Counted from the first letter of the stretch, positions 36,905 through 46,416 are shown. The stretch: 64,000 nt of DNA from Marinobacter fonticola (GCF_008122265.1 NZ_CP043042.1:1488001-1552000); one strand, 5' to 3'. The notes: generated by a model not told the origin, from the sequence alone. Made by a program: numbers and translations.

Positions 36905-38412
36905 TCGTATGCCTTCATCGGATAGAAGCGGCGCAGTTCACTTAGCTTGTAGCCCGTGTACTGTCCCATTAGCAGAATAATGGCCAGAACGATCAGGTGC
37001 AGTTCCGGGAAGTTGAACGTCAGGTGACGGGCCAGCGGCGCGATCATCAACAAATAGGCCAATACCGCGACCAACAAACTGCCGGCGCCTTGTACTACGA
37101 CTTCGTGAGGCCCTTCTTCCTCCCAAAGAATCGACATGCGCTCTATGGTCCAGGCCAGGATGACCATGGGGAAGAAGGTCACGGTCATGCCGGTGTTGAA
37201 GCCCATCTGATAGCCGATAATACTGATCGCCGTGCTCATGAAGATGACGAGGATAATCAGCGTGGATATTCGCGATACCAGCAAGAGATTAAGGCTCGAC
37301 AGGTAGCCCCGTAGCAGCAGACCGATAGTGACGACACTGATAAAGGTCACCAGGCCCGGCAACAACGACGTTTGCAGGAAGGCAACGGCTATGAGTACCG
37401 GCATAAACGTACCCGACGTTCGAATGCCCACGATAATCCGCATGAAAGCGACCACCATGGCCCCTAACGGCAAAAGGAGCAGCATCCGGAACATGCTTTG
37501 TTCTTCGATAGGTAGCTGATACAGGCTGAGGAAGCCCAGGCCGCTGTCGATGGCTTCGGCTCGGGCAAGCTGCAAAGCGGGCACTGTCTGGCGCAGCATG
37601 GCGAAGCTGACGACGGACTGATTGCCACCCATGACGTCCAGCAGCGAGGCGGTATTGCGATTCCAGAGTAATACGTTCTCCGGCAGCCCCTGTTCGCCCG
37701 TCTGCGGGTTGAAGGTCAGCCAGCGGTCACCGTCGAAAATTTCCAAAAACGGTCGCAGCGGCTGCCGGCGCCGCGCATCTTCCAACATGATGCCTTCAGA
37801 AATCCGTGCCGGAATGTCCGCGTGGTTAAGCAGACGCGAAAGGACATCGACAGGACGGCTGCCGGTCATTAACAAGGCCGTGTTTTGGTCGGGATCGCTG
37901 GAGCGAATGAGCTTGATCAACTCCCGGGTCATGCTTTCGGGGGTGCTGGATTTGGCGGCTGAAAGCTCTAATACTTCGTTGGCGGCGGTCGCCTGGGGTT
38001 CTTCCCAGTAGATGGTTTCCGGCTGTGGCGGTTTTCTCGGGGGTTGCGCGCGTACATCCGGATCGGGGACGAACTGGGCTTTGTAGTACAGCGTCTGAGT
38101 GCCGCTGGCTTCGCGGATGGACCACTCCCCTCGACGGTCGCCTTCGTCCTCGATAATGGAGAAGCCGTAGCCTGGCGAAGCCGCCTGTTCCGACAGAACA
38201 TGGAAGCCGGGTGGGTTGTCAGGGAGGTTAAGGCTGACTAGCACCGGCTCGCCGCTCGCCTGGAAATCGACTCGGGCTTCCACCAGCCAAACCGGCCGCT
38301 CATCGCCCGACAGCCAGGGAATGCCCATCTCCACGTGGCGTAACGTGGCCAGGCCCAAGCCGGCGAGTACTAGAAAGGCAACGCCGATATAAAAGGGATA
38401 ACGGGACTTCAC
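36901..38412 (-). CDS. Inactive transglutaminase-like domain fused to seven transmembrane helices
   Basis: This 503-residue membrane protein has an N-terminal anchor helix (residues 7-27), a periplasmic domain to about residue 310 and then a block of seven hydrophobic helices. The periplasmic domain contains a transglutaminase-like fold ('LLNHADIPARISEGIMLEDA' and 'FLEIFDGDRWLTFNPQTG') in which the usual Cys and His are missing. It is expected to bind rather than cleave. It lies between the retropepsin-like lipoprotein and the ATP-grasp protein, overlapping the latter by four bases. I recall that this three-gene set is linked to osmotic adaptation in Pseudomonas aeruginosa. Confidence 0.9.
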   Translation of the reverse strand: MKSRYPFYIGVAFLVLAGLGLATLRHVEMGIPWLSGDERPVWLVEARVDFQASGEPVLVSLNLPDNPPGFHVLSEQAASPGYGFSIIEDEGDRRGEWSIREASGTQTLYYKAQFVPDPDVRAQPPRKPPQPETIYWEEPQATAANEVLELSAAKSSTPESMTRELIKLIRSSDPDQNTALLMTGSRPVDVLSRLLNHADIPARISEGIMLEDARRRQPLRPFLEIFDGDRWLTFNPQTGEQGLPENVLLWNRNTASLLDVMGGNQSVVSFAMLRQTVPALQLARAEAIDSGLGFLSLYQLPIEEQSMFRMLLLLPLGAMVVAFMRIIVGIRTSGTFMPVLIAVAFLQTSLLPGLVTFISVVTIGLLLRGYLSSLNLLLVSRISTLIILVIFMSTAISIIGYQMGFNTGMTVTFFPMVILAWTIERMSILWEEEGPHEVVVQGAGSLLVAVLAYLLMIAPLARHLTFNFPELHLIVLAIILLMGQYTGYKLSELRRFYPMKAYE

Positions 38413-38428
38413 TGGCTATCTCCTGACT

Positions 38429-39244
38429 TCACTGATTATCTCCTGCGCCCGCTTTGGTGGCCTGGGGCTTGGCCTCGAGTTTTTGGGGTAGGGAGGTTGC
38501 GTGTTCTTTGCCCACATCCACCAACATCACGTCACGTAGGATATTGCGTCCGACAAGCACCGAGTGGGACAGATGTTCGCGATTGGATAGAGTGAATTCC
38601 GCCTTCTGTACGTGATCGCCGATGGCGAACTGGAGCTCGACGACAGCCCGGCGCTCGCTATCATCCGCCGAGGCCTGGATGATACGGGCATTGCGGGAGA
38701 GTGGGCGTTCAAGCGTTCTGAGTTCGCTTTTGGTGCGAGGAACCGGAACATCGAAACGCACCCAGTCTTCGCCGTTACGCTCGAAGTAGGTCACGTTTCT
38801 GGCATCGAGCGAGGAGGTCTCCGCACCGCTGTCGATCCGTGCCTCATAAGTGAAGCCCGGCTCCATGAAGTGCACCTGTTCGAGCTCGCCGACAATCAGC
38901 ATGCCGTTCAGGCGCTGTGACGATGTGGAACTGGTTTGCTCACGAACTTCGGGGCAGCTGAGTTGCGGTCGCTCGGGGCAGGCTGGCGGGGTAATCTGCT
39001 GGCGGATGGTTTCGATCAAAGCCCGGGTGTTCTCGTTGCTGTTGCGTACCACGCCGCGGTGATGCGCCTTGAGGTCGTCGCTCAGCTTGCCGATTTCCCG
39101 GGATTGAGATGTCTGGCCCTGCTCAAGTGAACTCAGGTCTTCCCGTTCCACCAAGGCGGAGCCGGGAGCGCAACCGGCAATAGCAAGAGAGGTAAGGGCG
39201 AGCAAAAGGATGTTAGGGAGCGTGCAAGCAGCGCGCATCGGCAT
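38429..39244 (-). CDS. Retropepsin-like aspartic peptidase lipoprotein (RimB/'ATP-dependent zinc protease' family)
   Basis: This lipoprotein of 271 residues has lipobox 'LAIAGC' at the end of its signal peptide, a short coiled linker (residues 35-100) and a C-terminal domain with 'YEARIDSGAETSSLDARNV'. In that stretch Asp-Ser-Gly is the aspartic-protease active-site motif. The family was named ATP-dependent zinc protease but is structurally retropepsin-like. I chose ATG 39244 because GAGG lies six bases upstream; TTG 39256 is a weaker alternative. It begins the operon with the transglutaminase-7TM and ATP-grasp genes. Confidence 0.88.
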   Translation of the reverse strand: MPMRAACTLPNILLLALTSLAIAGCAPGSALVEREDLSSLEQGQTSQSREIGKLSDDLKAHHRGVVRNSNENTRALIETIRQQITPPACPERPQLSCPEVREQTSSTSSQRLNGMLIVGELEQVHFMEPGFTYEARIDSGAETSSLDARNVTYFERNGEDWVRFDVPVPRTKSELRTLERPLSRNARIIQASADDSERRAVVELQFAIGDHVQKAEFTLSNREHLSHSVLVGRNILRDVMLVDVGKEHATSLPQKLEAKPQATKAGAGDNQ

Positions 39245-39400
39245 GAGTGACCTCAATTTGAGTGTGTCCTTAGTCTGTCTATGGCCGGCTTCCGGGAGTT
39301 GCCGAAATCTGACGCTCGGGAGTATACATTATTACGACATCGAGAGGCTTTACCGATAGGTAACCCGTTGCTCAGGTTATAAGGAGACGGCACATTTCCG

Positions 39401-39748
39401 TTAACCCCAGTGCTGAGTCCGGATATAGTGATCGGCGTCGATAATATCGCCAGAGCGTAGGTATTCCTGGATCGCAGGTGGGCAGTTGAGATAAAGCAGG
39501 AGCAGTTCCCGCTGGATATCTTGATCCTGGATGCGAGAGGCGTAGTGGATAAGCTGCCGGATGGCCGTATCGGAATGATCGGGGAAGCGTTGGTCGCAAC
39601 GCAGCTCCACCAGTGTTTGCAGCCGTTCGAGGTGGTACTGACCGGTGTGCGTCAGGTGGTCCGCGAGGCTTAGTTCACCACGGCTGTCTTCGTCGGTAGC
39701 CTGGGCGCAATCTTGTCCAGTTGTCTTTCGCCAGAGTGCTTTTAACAT
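39401..39748 (-). CDS. Small hypothetical protein
   Basis: This is a 115-residue soluble acidic protein (MLKALWRKTTGQDCAQATDE) with no signal peptide or membrane helix, helical in composition, with 'LIHYASRIQDQDIQRELLLL' near residue 68. I do not recognise it. Support for coding is its length, ordinary composition and isolated position on the same strand as its neighbours. The ribosome site is poor. It could be a lineage-restricted gene or, less likely, a chance frame. Confidence 0.5.
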   Translation of the reverse strand: MLKALWRKTTGQDCAQATDEDSRGELSLADHLTHTGQYHLERLQTLVELRCDQRFPDHSDTAIRQLIHYASRIQDQDIQRELLLLYLNCPPAIQEYLRSGDIIDADHYIRTQHWG

Positions 39749-40142
39749 GGCTGTGTCTCGAATAATCCTTGCCAGGGCGATTATTTTTGCCCCGCATCAC
39801 CGCCTGGGCTGGCTCCGATCGTCCACCCGGCACTGGCGTCTTTATTTTTATGGCCCTCGCAATCAGCGAAGGCTCCGCACTGTTTTAGCGTAATTTACGA
39901 ACCGGTTCCATTTGCCGGTGCAATAAAGGCGCTGCGTGTTCTCCGTTTTGCGACCTGTGCGTCAATCGGGCTGCGCGAAAGTTCACCAACCCGCCAGGAT
40001 TATCAGCAAAGGCATCGGCTGTCATTTCGCCTTTAGTCGCATTCAGCCGGCAACAGTTCCTTGGCCTCGGCGCCCGCTTTTCTGGATAATTGCCGCTGGA
40101 ATTCACCCCGTTGCGTTTATGCGCAATCAGTAGGAGTAGAAC
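39749..40142. other. Intergenic region before rmuC
   Basis: Nothing recognisable is seen apart from the ribosome site GGAG of rmuC at 40131-40134. Short open frames on both strands lack ribosome sites. Confidence 0.5.
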
Positions 40143-41804
40143 GTGCCGTTGTCCTTTCCCAGGGAATTACTTCCGGAGTTTGCCGCCGTTGGCCTCGTGG
40201 TTGCCATTGTGGCAGCCATCATTGTCGCCCAGGTATATCGCCGCCATACGGCCACCCAGCTCGCTCAGGCCCAAGGCCGCTTGGATGAAATGCAGCGCCG
40301 CGCCGAAGCGGCCGAAACCGAGGCTCAATTGAATGGCCGATCCCTGGCATTGGCTGAACAAGAGCGCGACCAAGTGCGACAGGCCGAAGCGCAGGCGCGC
40401 CAACGGCTCGATACGGCGGAAACGTCGCGGGAGGAATGGCGTCGCAAGACCGGCGAGTTGGACAACCGGGTGGCCTCTCTGGACGCTGAACGCAATGCTG
40501 CGCAACGCCGTGAGCGCTCGCTGGAAGAAGATCTGAAGAACCTGCGCAGTCAACATGAAGCGATCAGCCAATCCTTATCCGAAGCTAAAGTGTCACTTCG
40601 AGAATATGAAGTCACCCTGGAGGAAGAGCGGCGCGCCACGCGAGAAAAGCTGGAGTTGCTGGAGCGCAATCGCGACGCCCTGAAGCAGGAGTTCGAAAAC
40701 CTGGCTAACCGTATCTTCGAGCAGAAAAGCGAGCGCTTTTCCCAGCAGACGCGCACAAGCCTGGATACCCTGCTCAATCCGTTTCGAGAGCAGTTAACCG
40801 ACTTCCGTAAACGGGTGGAAGATGTGTACACCACCGAAACCCGGGACCGCCAAGCCCTTCGCAGCGAAATCGAATCTTTGCAGAAGCTCAATCGCCAGAT
40901 CACCGAAGAGGCGGCAAATCTGACGCGAGCGCTAAAAGGCGACAAGAAAATCCAAGGCAACTGGGGCGAACTGATTCTCGAACGCGTGCTGGAAAAATCC
41001 GGCCTGCGGAAGGGCGTCGAATACGATACCCAGGGCAGCTATCGCGATGGGGAGGGGCAGCTCTACCGGCCGGACGTGGTGGTGCACCTACCTGACGAAC
41101 GTAATCTGATCGTCGACTCCAAGGTATCCTTGCTGGCTTATCAGCAGTGGGTAACCGCCGAGGATGAGTTGGAACGGCAGGAGGCGCTCAAGTCGCATGT
41201 GGATGCCGTACGTCAGCATATCCGGTCGTTGAGCGAAAAAGATTACAGCCAACTGCACGGGCTGCGGTCGCCGGATTTCGTGCTGCTATTCATGCCTATC
41301 GAACCGGCCTTCGTGGCTGCCTTTCAGCAGGATGAAAACCTGTTCGGCGAAGCGTTTGACCGCAAGATCATTGTGGTGACCCCAACAACCTTATTGGCGA
41401 CGCTGCGCACCATCGAGAATATCTGGCGTTATGAGCGCCAGAGCCAGAATGCGCGCCGAATTGCCGATCGGGCTGGTGCCGTTTACGACAAGCTGCGTGT
41501 GTTTGTCGAGTCCATGGAGAAGCTCGGCAGTCAATTGCAGACCGTGCATGGCACGTACGATTCGGCGATGAACACGCTGACGCGAGGTAAGGGCAATTTG
41601 ATCTCCCAGGCCAACCGCTTTGTGGAACTCGGTGTACGGGTCAAGAAGGAACTGCCCAAAAGCGTGCGGGACCAAGCGGAAGTGGACGAACTCTCCCTTG
41701 GGGATATGGAAGAGAGCGAGGAGGGCGGTATTGGAAAGGGCAATAAGGGCAATAAAGAGACTGACGAAGGCAGGGACGATGCCGGCGACCGGGAGCATGA
41801 CTGA
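40143..41804 (+). CDS. rmuC: DNA recombination protein RmuC
   Basis: This 553-residue RmuC-family protein has an N-terminal membrane helix (residues 8-27), a long coiled coil to about residue 220 and the conserved RmuC core with the nuclease-like stretch 'DVVVHLPDERNLIVDSKVSL'. The core continues through 'NIWRYERQSQNARRIADRAG'. RmuC limits inversions at short inverted repeats in E. coli. The start is GTG 40143 with GGAG six bases before it. The C-terminal tail is acidic and low-complexity ('GGIGKGNKGNKETDEGRDDA'). Confidence 0.93.
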   Translation: MPLSFPRELLPEFAAVGLVVAIVAAIIVAQVYRRHTATQLAQAQGRLDEMQRRAEAAETEAQLNGRSLALAEQERDQVRQAEAQARQRLDTAETSREEWRRKTGELDNRVASLDAERNAAQRRERSLEEDLKNLRSQHEAISQSLSEAKVSLREYEVTLEEERRATREKLELLERNRDALKQEFENLANRIFEQKSERFSQQTRTSLDTLLNPFREQLTDFRKRVEDVYTTETRDRQALRSEIESLQKLNRQITEEAANLTRALKGDKKIQGNWGELILERVLEKSGLRKGVEYDTQGSYRDGEGQLYRPDVVVHLPDERNLIVDSKVSLLAYQQWVTAEDELERQEALKSHVDAVRQHIRSLSEKDYSQLHGLRSPDFVLLFMPIEPAFVAAFQQDENLFGEAFDRKIIVVTPTTLLATLRTIENIWRYERQSQNARRIADRAGAVYDKLRVFVESMEKLGSQLQTVHGTYDSAMNTLTRGKGNLISQANRFVELGVRVKKELPKSVRDQAEVDELSLGDMEESEEGGIGKGNKGNKETDEGRDDAGDREHD

Positions 41805-41956
41805 AAATTGTCAGGCCTCGTGGTTTCGAATGGAATTCAGGTCACAAAGCACAATACCATACGCGTCAATCTGTCAGGTTGAATCCTCCCCGCGAATGGC
41901 AGACACTTTAATGGATCCAACGCGTAACCAGTGATGTTCCCTGTGGAGATTTCAGG

Positions 41957-42805
41957 ATGAAAACCAGATGGATGGGTGTTGTTGTCGGTGGGTTGCTATT
42001 GACCCAGTTGGCTTACGGGTTGCCGCCCGAGCATGAAACGCGCCGTTTGATGCTGGCGGTGCAACAGGCGGTGGAAAACCAGAAGTGGGGCGAGGCCGGT
42101 GAGTACCTGAACCGCCTGCAGACACTGGAAACCAAGAAGCCCGACGATTACGCGTTCTACCGTGGCCGCGTAATGTATGAGGCGGGACATTTGAACGAGG
42201 CCATGGCGGCGCTCGACGGTTATGTGACTCAGGCCGGTAGCGAGGGCGAACACTATACTCAAGCGCTCGAGCTCATTACCACGATCGAGCAGTCACGCAA
42301 GAAGCAGGGCACTGCGAGTCAGTCGAAGGGCAACGGTGAGCCGGTGGCCACGATCGAACCGGCCAGCGGCGACTCGGTGAAGGATTTGCAGCGCCTGTAC
42401 CTTGCCGACACGCCGTTAGAAGCGCTCGAACGGCATGCTAACAGTCTGCTCTCGCAAAATGCCTGGCGTGCGGGTAGCGACAAACGTGCGGGTAACGACA
42501 AGATAGTACGCACTGACGGCGAGCCGGATGTTCAGTATCGCGTTATCGCCAAGTCCGGCGAGCTGCAGGTACAGGAAACCCGTAAGGTGGCGGAAGGGCG
42601 TTCGGAAGTGGTTTCCAACGGTTTTCCGGTTTATGGCCTAAACCCGTTACTCGACTGGGACTGCGTTCCAGTTGAACGTACGTGCTTTATCTACGATCCC
42701 CGGGATGGTTCGCGTTGGATCAAGCTGGGTGGACAGGAAACGACCACCGAAGAACTGGCCCGCACACTGGGTGATCTGATACGCCGACTTCAATCGCCCT
42801 CCTGA
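41957..42805 (+). CDS. Secreted protein of unknown function with TPR-like N-terminus
   Basis: This 282-residue protein has a signal peptide (MKTRWMGVVVGGLLLTQLAY) and a helical-repeat, TPR-like stretch over residues 25-105 ('HETRRLMLAVQQAVENQKW', 'AGHLNEAMAALDGYV'). A linker and a C-terminal domain with two cysteines ('WDCVPVERTCFIYDPRDGS') follow. The two cysteines may form a disulfide in the periplasm. I do not recognise the C-terminal family. It converges on an AraC regulator, overlapping it by 16 bases at the 3' ends, and shows no operon partner. Confidence 0.75.
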   Translation: MKTRWMGVVVGGLLLTQLAYGLPPEHETRRLMLAVQQAVENQKWGEAGEYLNRLQTLETKKPDDYAFYRGRVMYEAGHLNEAMAALDGYVTQAGSEGEHYTQALELITTIEQSRKKQGTASQSKGNGEPVATIEPASGDSVKDLQRLYLADTPLEALERHANSLLSQNAWRAGSDKRAGNDKIVRTDGEPDVQYRVIAKSGELQVQETRKVAEGRSEVVSNGFPVYGLNPLLDWDCVPVERTCFIYDPRDGSRWIKLGGQETTTEELARTLGDLIRRLQSPS

Positions 42806-43806
42806 GTCTCTCCCTCGCGCCAGGCGCCCGGTGTCATGCCGGTCCATTTCTTGAAAGCGCGATGGAAGGTTGAAGGTTCCGTGAATCCGACCAAAAGGGC
42901 GATGTCGTTAATCGCCCGATCCTCTTTTCCCAAGTGGTAAATGGCCAGATCGCGACGCAGCAGATCTTTGATCTCCTGGAATGATGTGTTTTCTTGCTTC
43001 AGCCGGCGCCGCAAGGTTTGTGGGCTCACATGTAGCTTCGAAGCGATCCATTCGAAATCGGGAACCGGACGGGAGAAATCCCGGCCGATCAGCCCTCGAA
43101 TTTTGCCGGTATAACTGTTGCCTTCGTCCGGCCGGGCCAGCAGGTCGGCCGGCGAGGTTTTGAGGAAACGTTTCATTTCCGGTCGATCGCGAATGACAGG
43201 TGCCGACAGAAATCGGGCGCTGAAAATCAGTTCGGTTCTGTCTGCTTCAAAGGTCAGCGGGCAGTGGAAGATATGCCGGTATTCATCGCCATGGAGGGGA
43301 TAGGGGTAGTCGAAGCAGGCCTGTTCCAGGGTAATAGCCTGGCCGATCAGCCAGCTACACAGCCGATGCCAAATCACCAGGATGCTCTCGCGGAAGAACA
43401 AGAGTGGATCGTGGGTGGGGCCATCCACTTCCAGTACCAGCGCAATCTGTTCGCCGCGGCGTTCGTGACGCATACAGACGGGGTTTTCGAACAGATTGGA
43501 GAACTGATAAGCCCTGAGCAGAACGCTCTCCAATGTCGAGCAGCCAATCAGCAGCGAGCACATGGTGGCAAAGGTGCCGGGCTTGCAGCGCCGCGGTCCC
43601 ATTCCCATGAACTCATCCTGCATCTCTTGCCAGATCACCTGCATCAGGCGGCTGAACTGGGCGCTGTTGACTCGGGCGCCTGGCGCACGAAGCAACTCCG
43701 GCGAGATGCCGGCACGGCGCAGCAGAGCGGGTGTTTCAAGCTGCTGACGTTCAGCGCCGCATAGCGCGGCCCGTACGAAATGCCCGGAAACCGTCAGATT
43801 TGCCAT
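42790..43806 (-). CDS. AraC-family transcriptional regulator
   Basis: This 338-residue regulator has an N-terminal ligand domain of the 'arabinose-binding-like' (OruR/ArgR-like) type and a C-terminal pair of HTH motifs ('FEWIASKLHVSPQTLRRRLK' and 'INDIALLVGFTEPSTFHRAF'). It is transcribed away from the CoA-transferase/racemase gene, separated by about 240 bases. This divergent layout commonly means that the regulator controls that gene. A second regulator of the same type lies on the other side of the enzyme. Confidence 0.92.
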   Translation of the reverse strand: MANLTVSGHFVRAALCGAERQQLETPALLRRAGISPELLRAPGARVNSAQFSRLMQVIWQEMQDEFMGMGPRRCKPGTFATMCSLLIGCSTLESVLLRAYQFSNLFENPVCMRHERRGEQIALVLEVDGPTHDPLLFFRESILVIWHRLCSWLIGQAITLEQACFDYPYPLHGDEYRHIFHCPLTFEADRTELIFSARFLSAPVIRDRPEMKRFLKTSPADLLARPDEGNSYTGKIRGLIGRDFSRPVPDFEWIASKLHVSPQTLRRRLKQENTSFQEIKDLLRRDLAIYHLGKEDRAINDIALLVGFTEPSTFHRAFKKWTGMTPGAWREGETQEGD

Positions 43807-44043
43807 GAATTGCCCCGCGTCAAGAAATGCGTCACCGACAGATCATCCTTCCCGTTCATGGAACAGCGGTCCCGTAAGTTCTTGCCTATCATAAGAAGAC
43901 ACCCCTGGTTTGCAACTTCCTTGGGGTACCGGGACGCTCTGGAAGATGTGGCCAATGAGAATGTCGCCTGATGCCGTTGGCGTTTGCAGCGGTTAGAGGC
44001 AGGCTGTCGGGCTGAATAAACTCGTAACGAAGGAGGTAGGGCT

Positions 44044-45183
44044 ATGTCAGGTCCGCTGGAAGGTCTGCGCATTCTCGATTTCACCACGCTATTGCCCGGG
44101 CCCTACGCGACCATGCTGCTGGCGGATATGGGCGCGGAAGTCCTGCGTATCGAAGCACCGGATCGCATGGACCTGACGCGGGTGATGCCGCCCCATGACG
44201 ACGGTGTCAGCACCGCACACACGTATCTGAATCGAGGCAAGGCCTCCGTCGCCCTAGACCTCAAGCAGCCCGAAAGCATCGAGTTCGTAAAGCGCCTCGT
44301 GGTTGACTATGACATCGTGATTGAACAGTTTCGCCCCGGGGTCATGCAGCGTCTGGGACTGGATGAAGACGCACTGCGAAGCATTAACCCAGCGCTGATC
44401 TACTGTGCTATTACCGGTTACGGTCAGACGGGCCCGTATAAGCATCGGGCCGGGCACGATATCAACTACCTCTCGCTCGCTGGCGTAAGCAGTCATTGCG
44501 GCCGAAAAGAAACCGGACCGCCGCCGATGGGTATCCAGGTGGCGGATGTAGCGGGTGGCTCCCACCACGCGGTGATGGGAATACTCGCCGCTGTGGTGCA
44601 TCGCCAGCGTACTGGCGATGGACAATGTGTTGACGTCAGCATGACCGATGCGGCCTTCGCGTTAAATGCCATGACCGGTGCTGCTCACCTCGCGGGCGGT
44701 GAATCGCCGGGACCGGAGCGATCCTTGCTCAATGGTGGCAGCTTCTACGACTATTACGAGACCGCCGATGGTCGCTGGCTGTCGGTCGGCAGCCTAGAAC
44801 CGCAGTTCATGACCCGTTTGTGCGACGTGCTGGGCCTGGAGGAGATGAAGAGTTTTGGCCTGAGCCAGAATCCGGCGCATCAAAAGAAGCTGAAGCAAGC
44901 GCTGGCCAAAGCCATTGTCCAGCGTAACCTGGCGGACTGGGAGGGCATCTTTGCCGAGCAGGATGCCTGCGTTGAGCCGGTGCTGACCTTGGAGGAAGCG
45001 GCGGCCCATCCCCAGATCCAGGCCCGCCACATGGTAATCAATGTGCCCAGGGAAACCGGTGGAGCGCAACGGCAGATCGGTCATCCCATCAAGTTCAGCC
45101 AGACGCCCTGTGAAGCGTCACATACGGGCCGCCAGCTTGGCGCCGACAATGAGTCTGTGCTGCGTCGACTGAAGACAGAGTAG
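44044..45183 (+). CDS. CaiB/BaiF-family protein, alpha-methylacyl-CoA racemase-like
   Basis: This 379-residue class III CoA-transferase-family protein starts 'SGPLEGLRILDFTTLLPGPY'. The stretch 'YKHRAGHDINYLSLAG' matches the His and Asp active-site region of alpha-methylacyl-CoA racemases (the His-Asp pair in AGHDINYLALSG of AMACR). Racemisation of 2-methyl-branched acyl-CoA during branched-chain fatty-acid or hydrocarbon breakdown is therefore more likely than CoA transfer. GAAGGAGG precedes the ATG. The gene sits alone between two AraC regulators, five bases from the end of the second. Confidence 0.88.
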   Translation: MSGPLEGLRILDFTTLLPGPYATMLLADMGAEVLRIEAPDRMDLTRVMPPHDDGVSTAHTYLNRGKASVALDLKQPESIEFVKRLVVDYDIVIEQFRPGVMQRLGLDEDALRSINPALIYCAITGYGQTGPYKHRAGHDINYLSLAGVSSHCGRKETGPPPMGIQVADVAGGSHHAVMGILAAVVHRQRTGDGQCVDVSMTDAAFALNAMTGAAHLAGGESPGPERSLLNGGSFYDYYETADGRWLSVGSLEPQFMTRLCDVLGLEEMKSFGLSQNPAHQKKLKQALAKAIVQRNLADWEGIFAEQDACVEPVLTLEEAAAHPQIQARHMVINVPRETGGAQRQIGHPIKFSQTPCEASHTGRQLGADNESVLRRLKTE

Positions 45184-45187
45184 AGGT

Positions 45188-46225
45188 CTACCGCGCACAC
45201 TTGTGCCGCTCCCGATACTCGCCGGGCGTTATCCCGGCACTGTTCTTAAACCGCCGATGGAACGAGGTGGTTTCGCTGAAGCCGAGCCGGAAGGCGATTT
45301 CGGGAATGGGAAGTTCGGTATTCCCCAGGAGGTCCTCGGCCAACGACTGCCTGACGGCGTCCAGCAGCTTTTGGTAACTGCTGCCTTCGTAGCTGAGCTT
45401 GCGTTGCAGCGTTCGGCTGGTCATACCCAATTGCTCGGCCACGATATCCTGTCGACTCACACCCTGTAGCAATTGATGGCGAATGGCATTTTTCACCTGG
45501 GTCAGCAGCGCCGTGTGACGTTCGATGCCGGCCATTTGGTTCTGGGCGTGGGCTTCTAAAGTCCGGCGCAGGTTCGGGTCGGGTTGGCGTAGGGGGACGT
45601 CCAGCAGCGACTTGGCGGCGACCACCCGGTTGTCGCTGGCTTCGAAGTGCACTGGGCAGCCCCAGCGCGTTTGATAGGCAGACTCATAGTCCGGTCCCGG
45701 CGAACGGTGCTCAAGGTAGACTGCCCGTGGGCGGGTATTCGGCTCGTCACCCAGCCAGCGGGCATAGTTGATCCAGGAGGCAATCACGTTGTCGATCACT
45801 TGTGTTCGCACGATGGGGTCGGTGTAGGCGCACTGCCAGACCAGGTGCATCTCGTCGTCTTGCACGAAAAACTGGGTGATGCCCAAATCGCCCACCAGCT
45901 TCTCGTAGGGAATGATGTACTGAATGGCTTCTCCCAGCGTGGCGCAGCTCATGGTGATGTAGCCCAGCACGCTATAGGAACCTGGCTGGACGTAGTCGCC
46001 GGTTTCCAGTCCCAGAATGGGGTTGCTGTTGGCATCGGCCAGCTGGCGGATGAAATGCTGGAAACGTGCGCCGTCGATCCTGGCGTCGTCGGCGGGCAGT
46101 GCCTCCGGGTCCAGTCCTGCGTCGGTGAGCAACGATTGGGTATCGATATTCTTGTGATCGGCCGCTCGCAAGTATTGGCGCAATGCGGCGACGGATACGG
46201 AGCCCAGGGGTGTGGTCGTCTTCAT
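45188..46225 (-). CDS. AraC-family transcriptional regulator (OruR-like)
   Basis: This 345-residue regulator has an N-terminal arabinose-binding-like domain and a C-terminal AraC DNA-binding domain ('EQLGMTSRTLQRKLSYEGSS' and 'IPEIAFRLGFSETTSFHRRF', ending in the usual 'GITPGEYRERH'). It converges on the racemase-like gene with a four-base gap. It is the same subfamily as the regulator at 42790-43806 but clearly not a recent duplicate. Its promoter must lie in the repeat-rich region to its right. Confidence 0.92.
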   Translation of the reverse strand: MKTTTPLGSVSVAALRQYLRAADHKNIDTQSLLTDAGLDPEALPADDARIDGARFQHFIRQLADANSNPILGLETGDYVQPGSYSVLGYITMSCATLGEAIQYIIPYEKLVGDLGITQFFVQDDEMHLVWQCAYTDPIVRTQVIDNVIASWINYARWLGDEPNTRPRAVYLEHRSPGPDYESAYQTRWGCPVHFEASDNRVVAAKSLLDVPLRQPDPNLRRTLEAHAQNQMAGIERHTALLTQVKNAIRHQLLQGVSRQDIVAEQLGMTSRTLQRKLSYEGSSYQKLLDAVRQSLAEDLLGNTELPIPEIAFRLGFSETTSFHRRFKNSAGITPGEYRERHKCAR

Positions 46226-46383
46226 GCGTACCGTTGTTATTGACGGTTACCCGTTCGATGGTTTCCCGTATTAATAAAGGTGCGGCGTCGCTAAATCAAT
46301 GTTTGGGAGGTATAGATGCGCTTGAATCGGCAGATTGGCAGGACAACGGCAGGGTCAAAAGTAGGCAGCGTGAAAAATAAACG

Positions 46384-46416
46384 AAATAAAAAAGCGGGCT
46401 GGATAAACCAGCCCGC
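46384..46416 (-). terminator. Intrinsic terminator (minus strand)
   Basis: GCGGGCTGG (46394-46402) and CCAGCCCGC (46408-46416) form a nine-base-pair stem with loop ATAAA. On the minus strand it is followed by TTTTTTATTT. It would end transcripts of the receiver-GGDEF gene that have passed through the MITE-like element. Confidence 0.85.
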
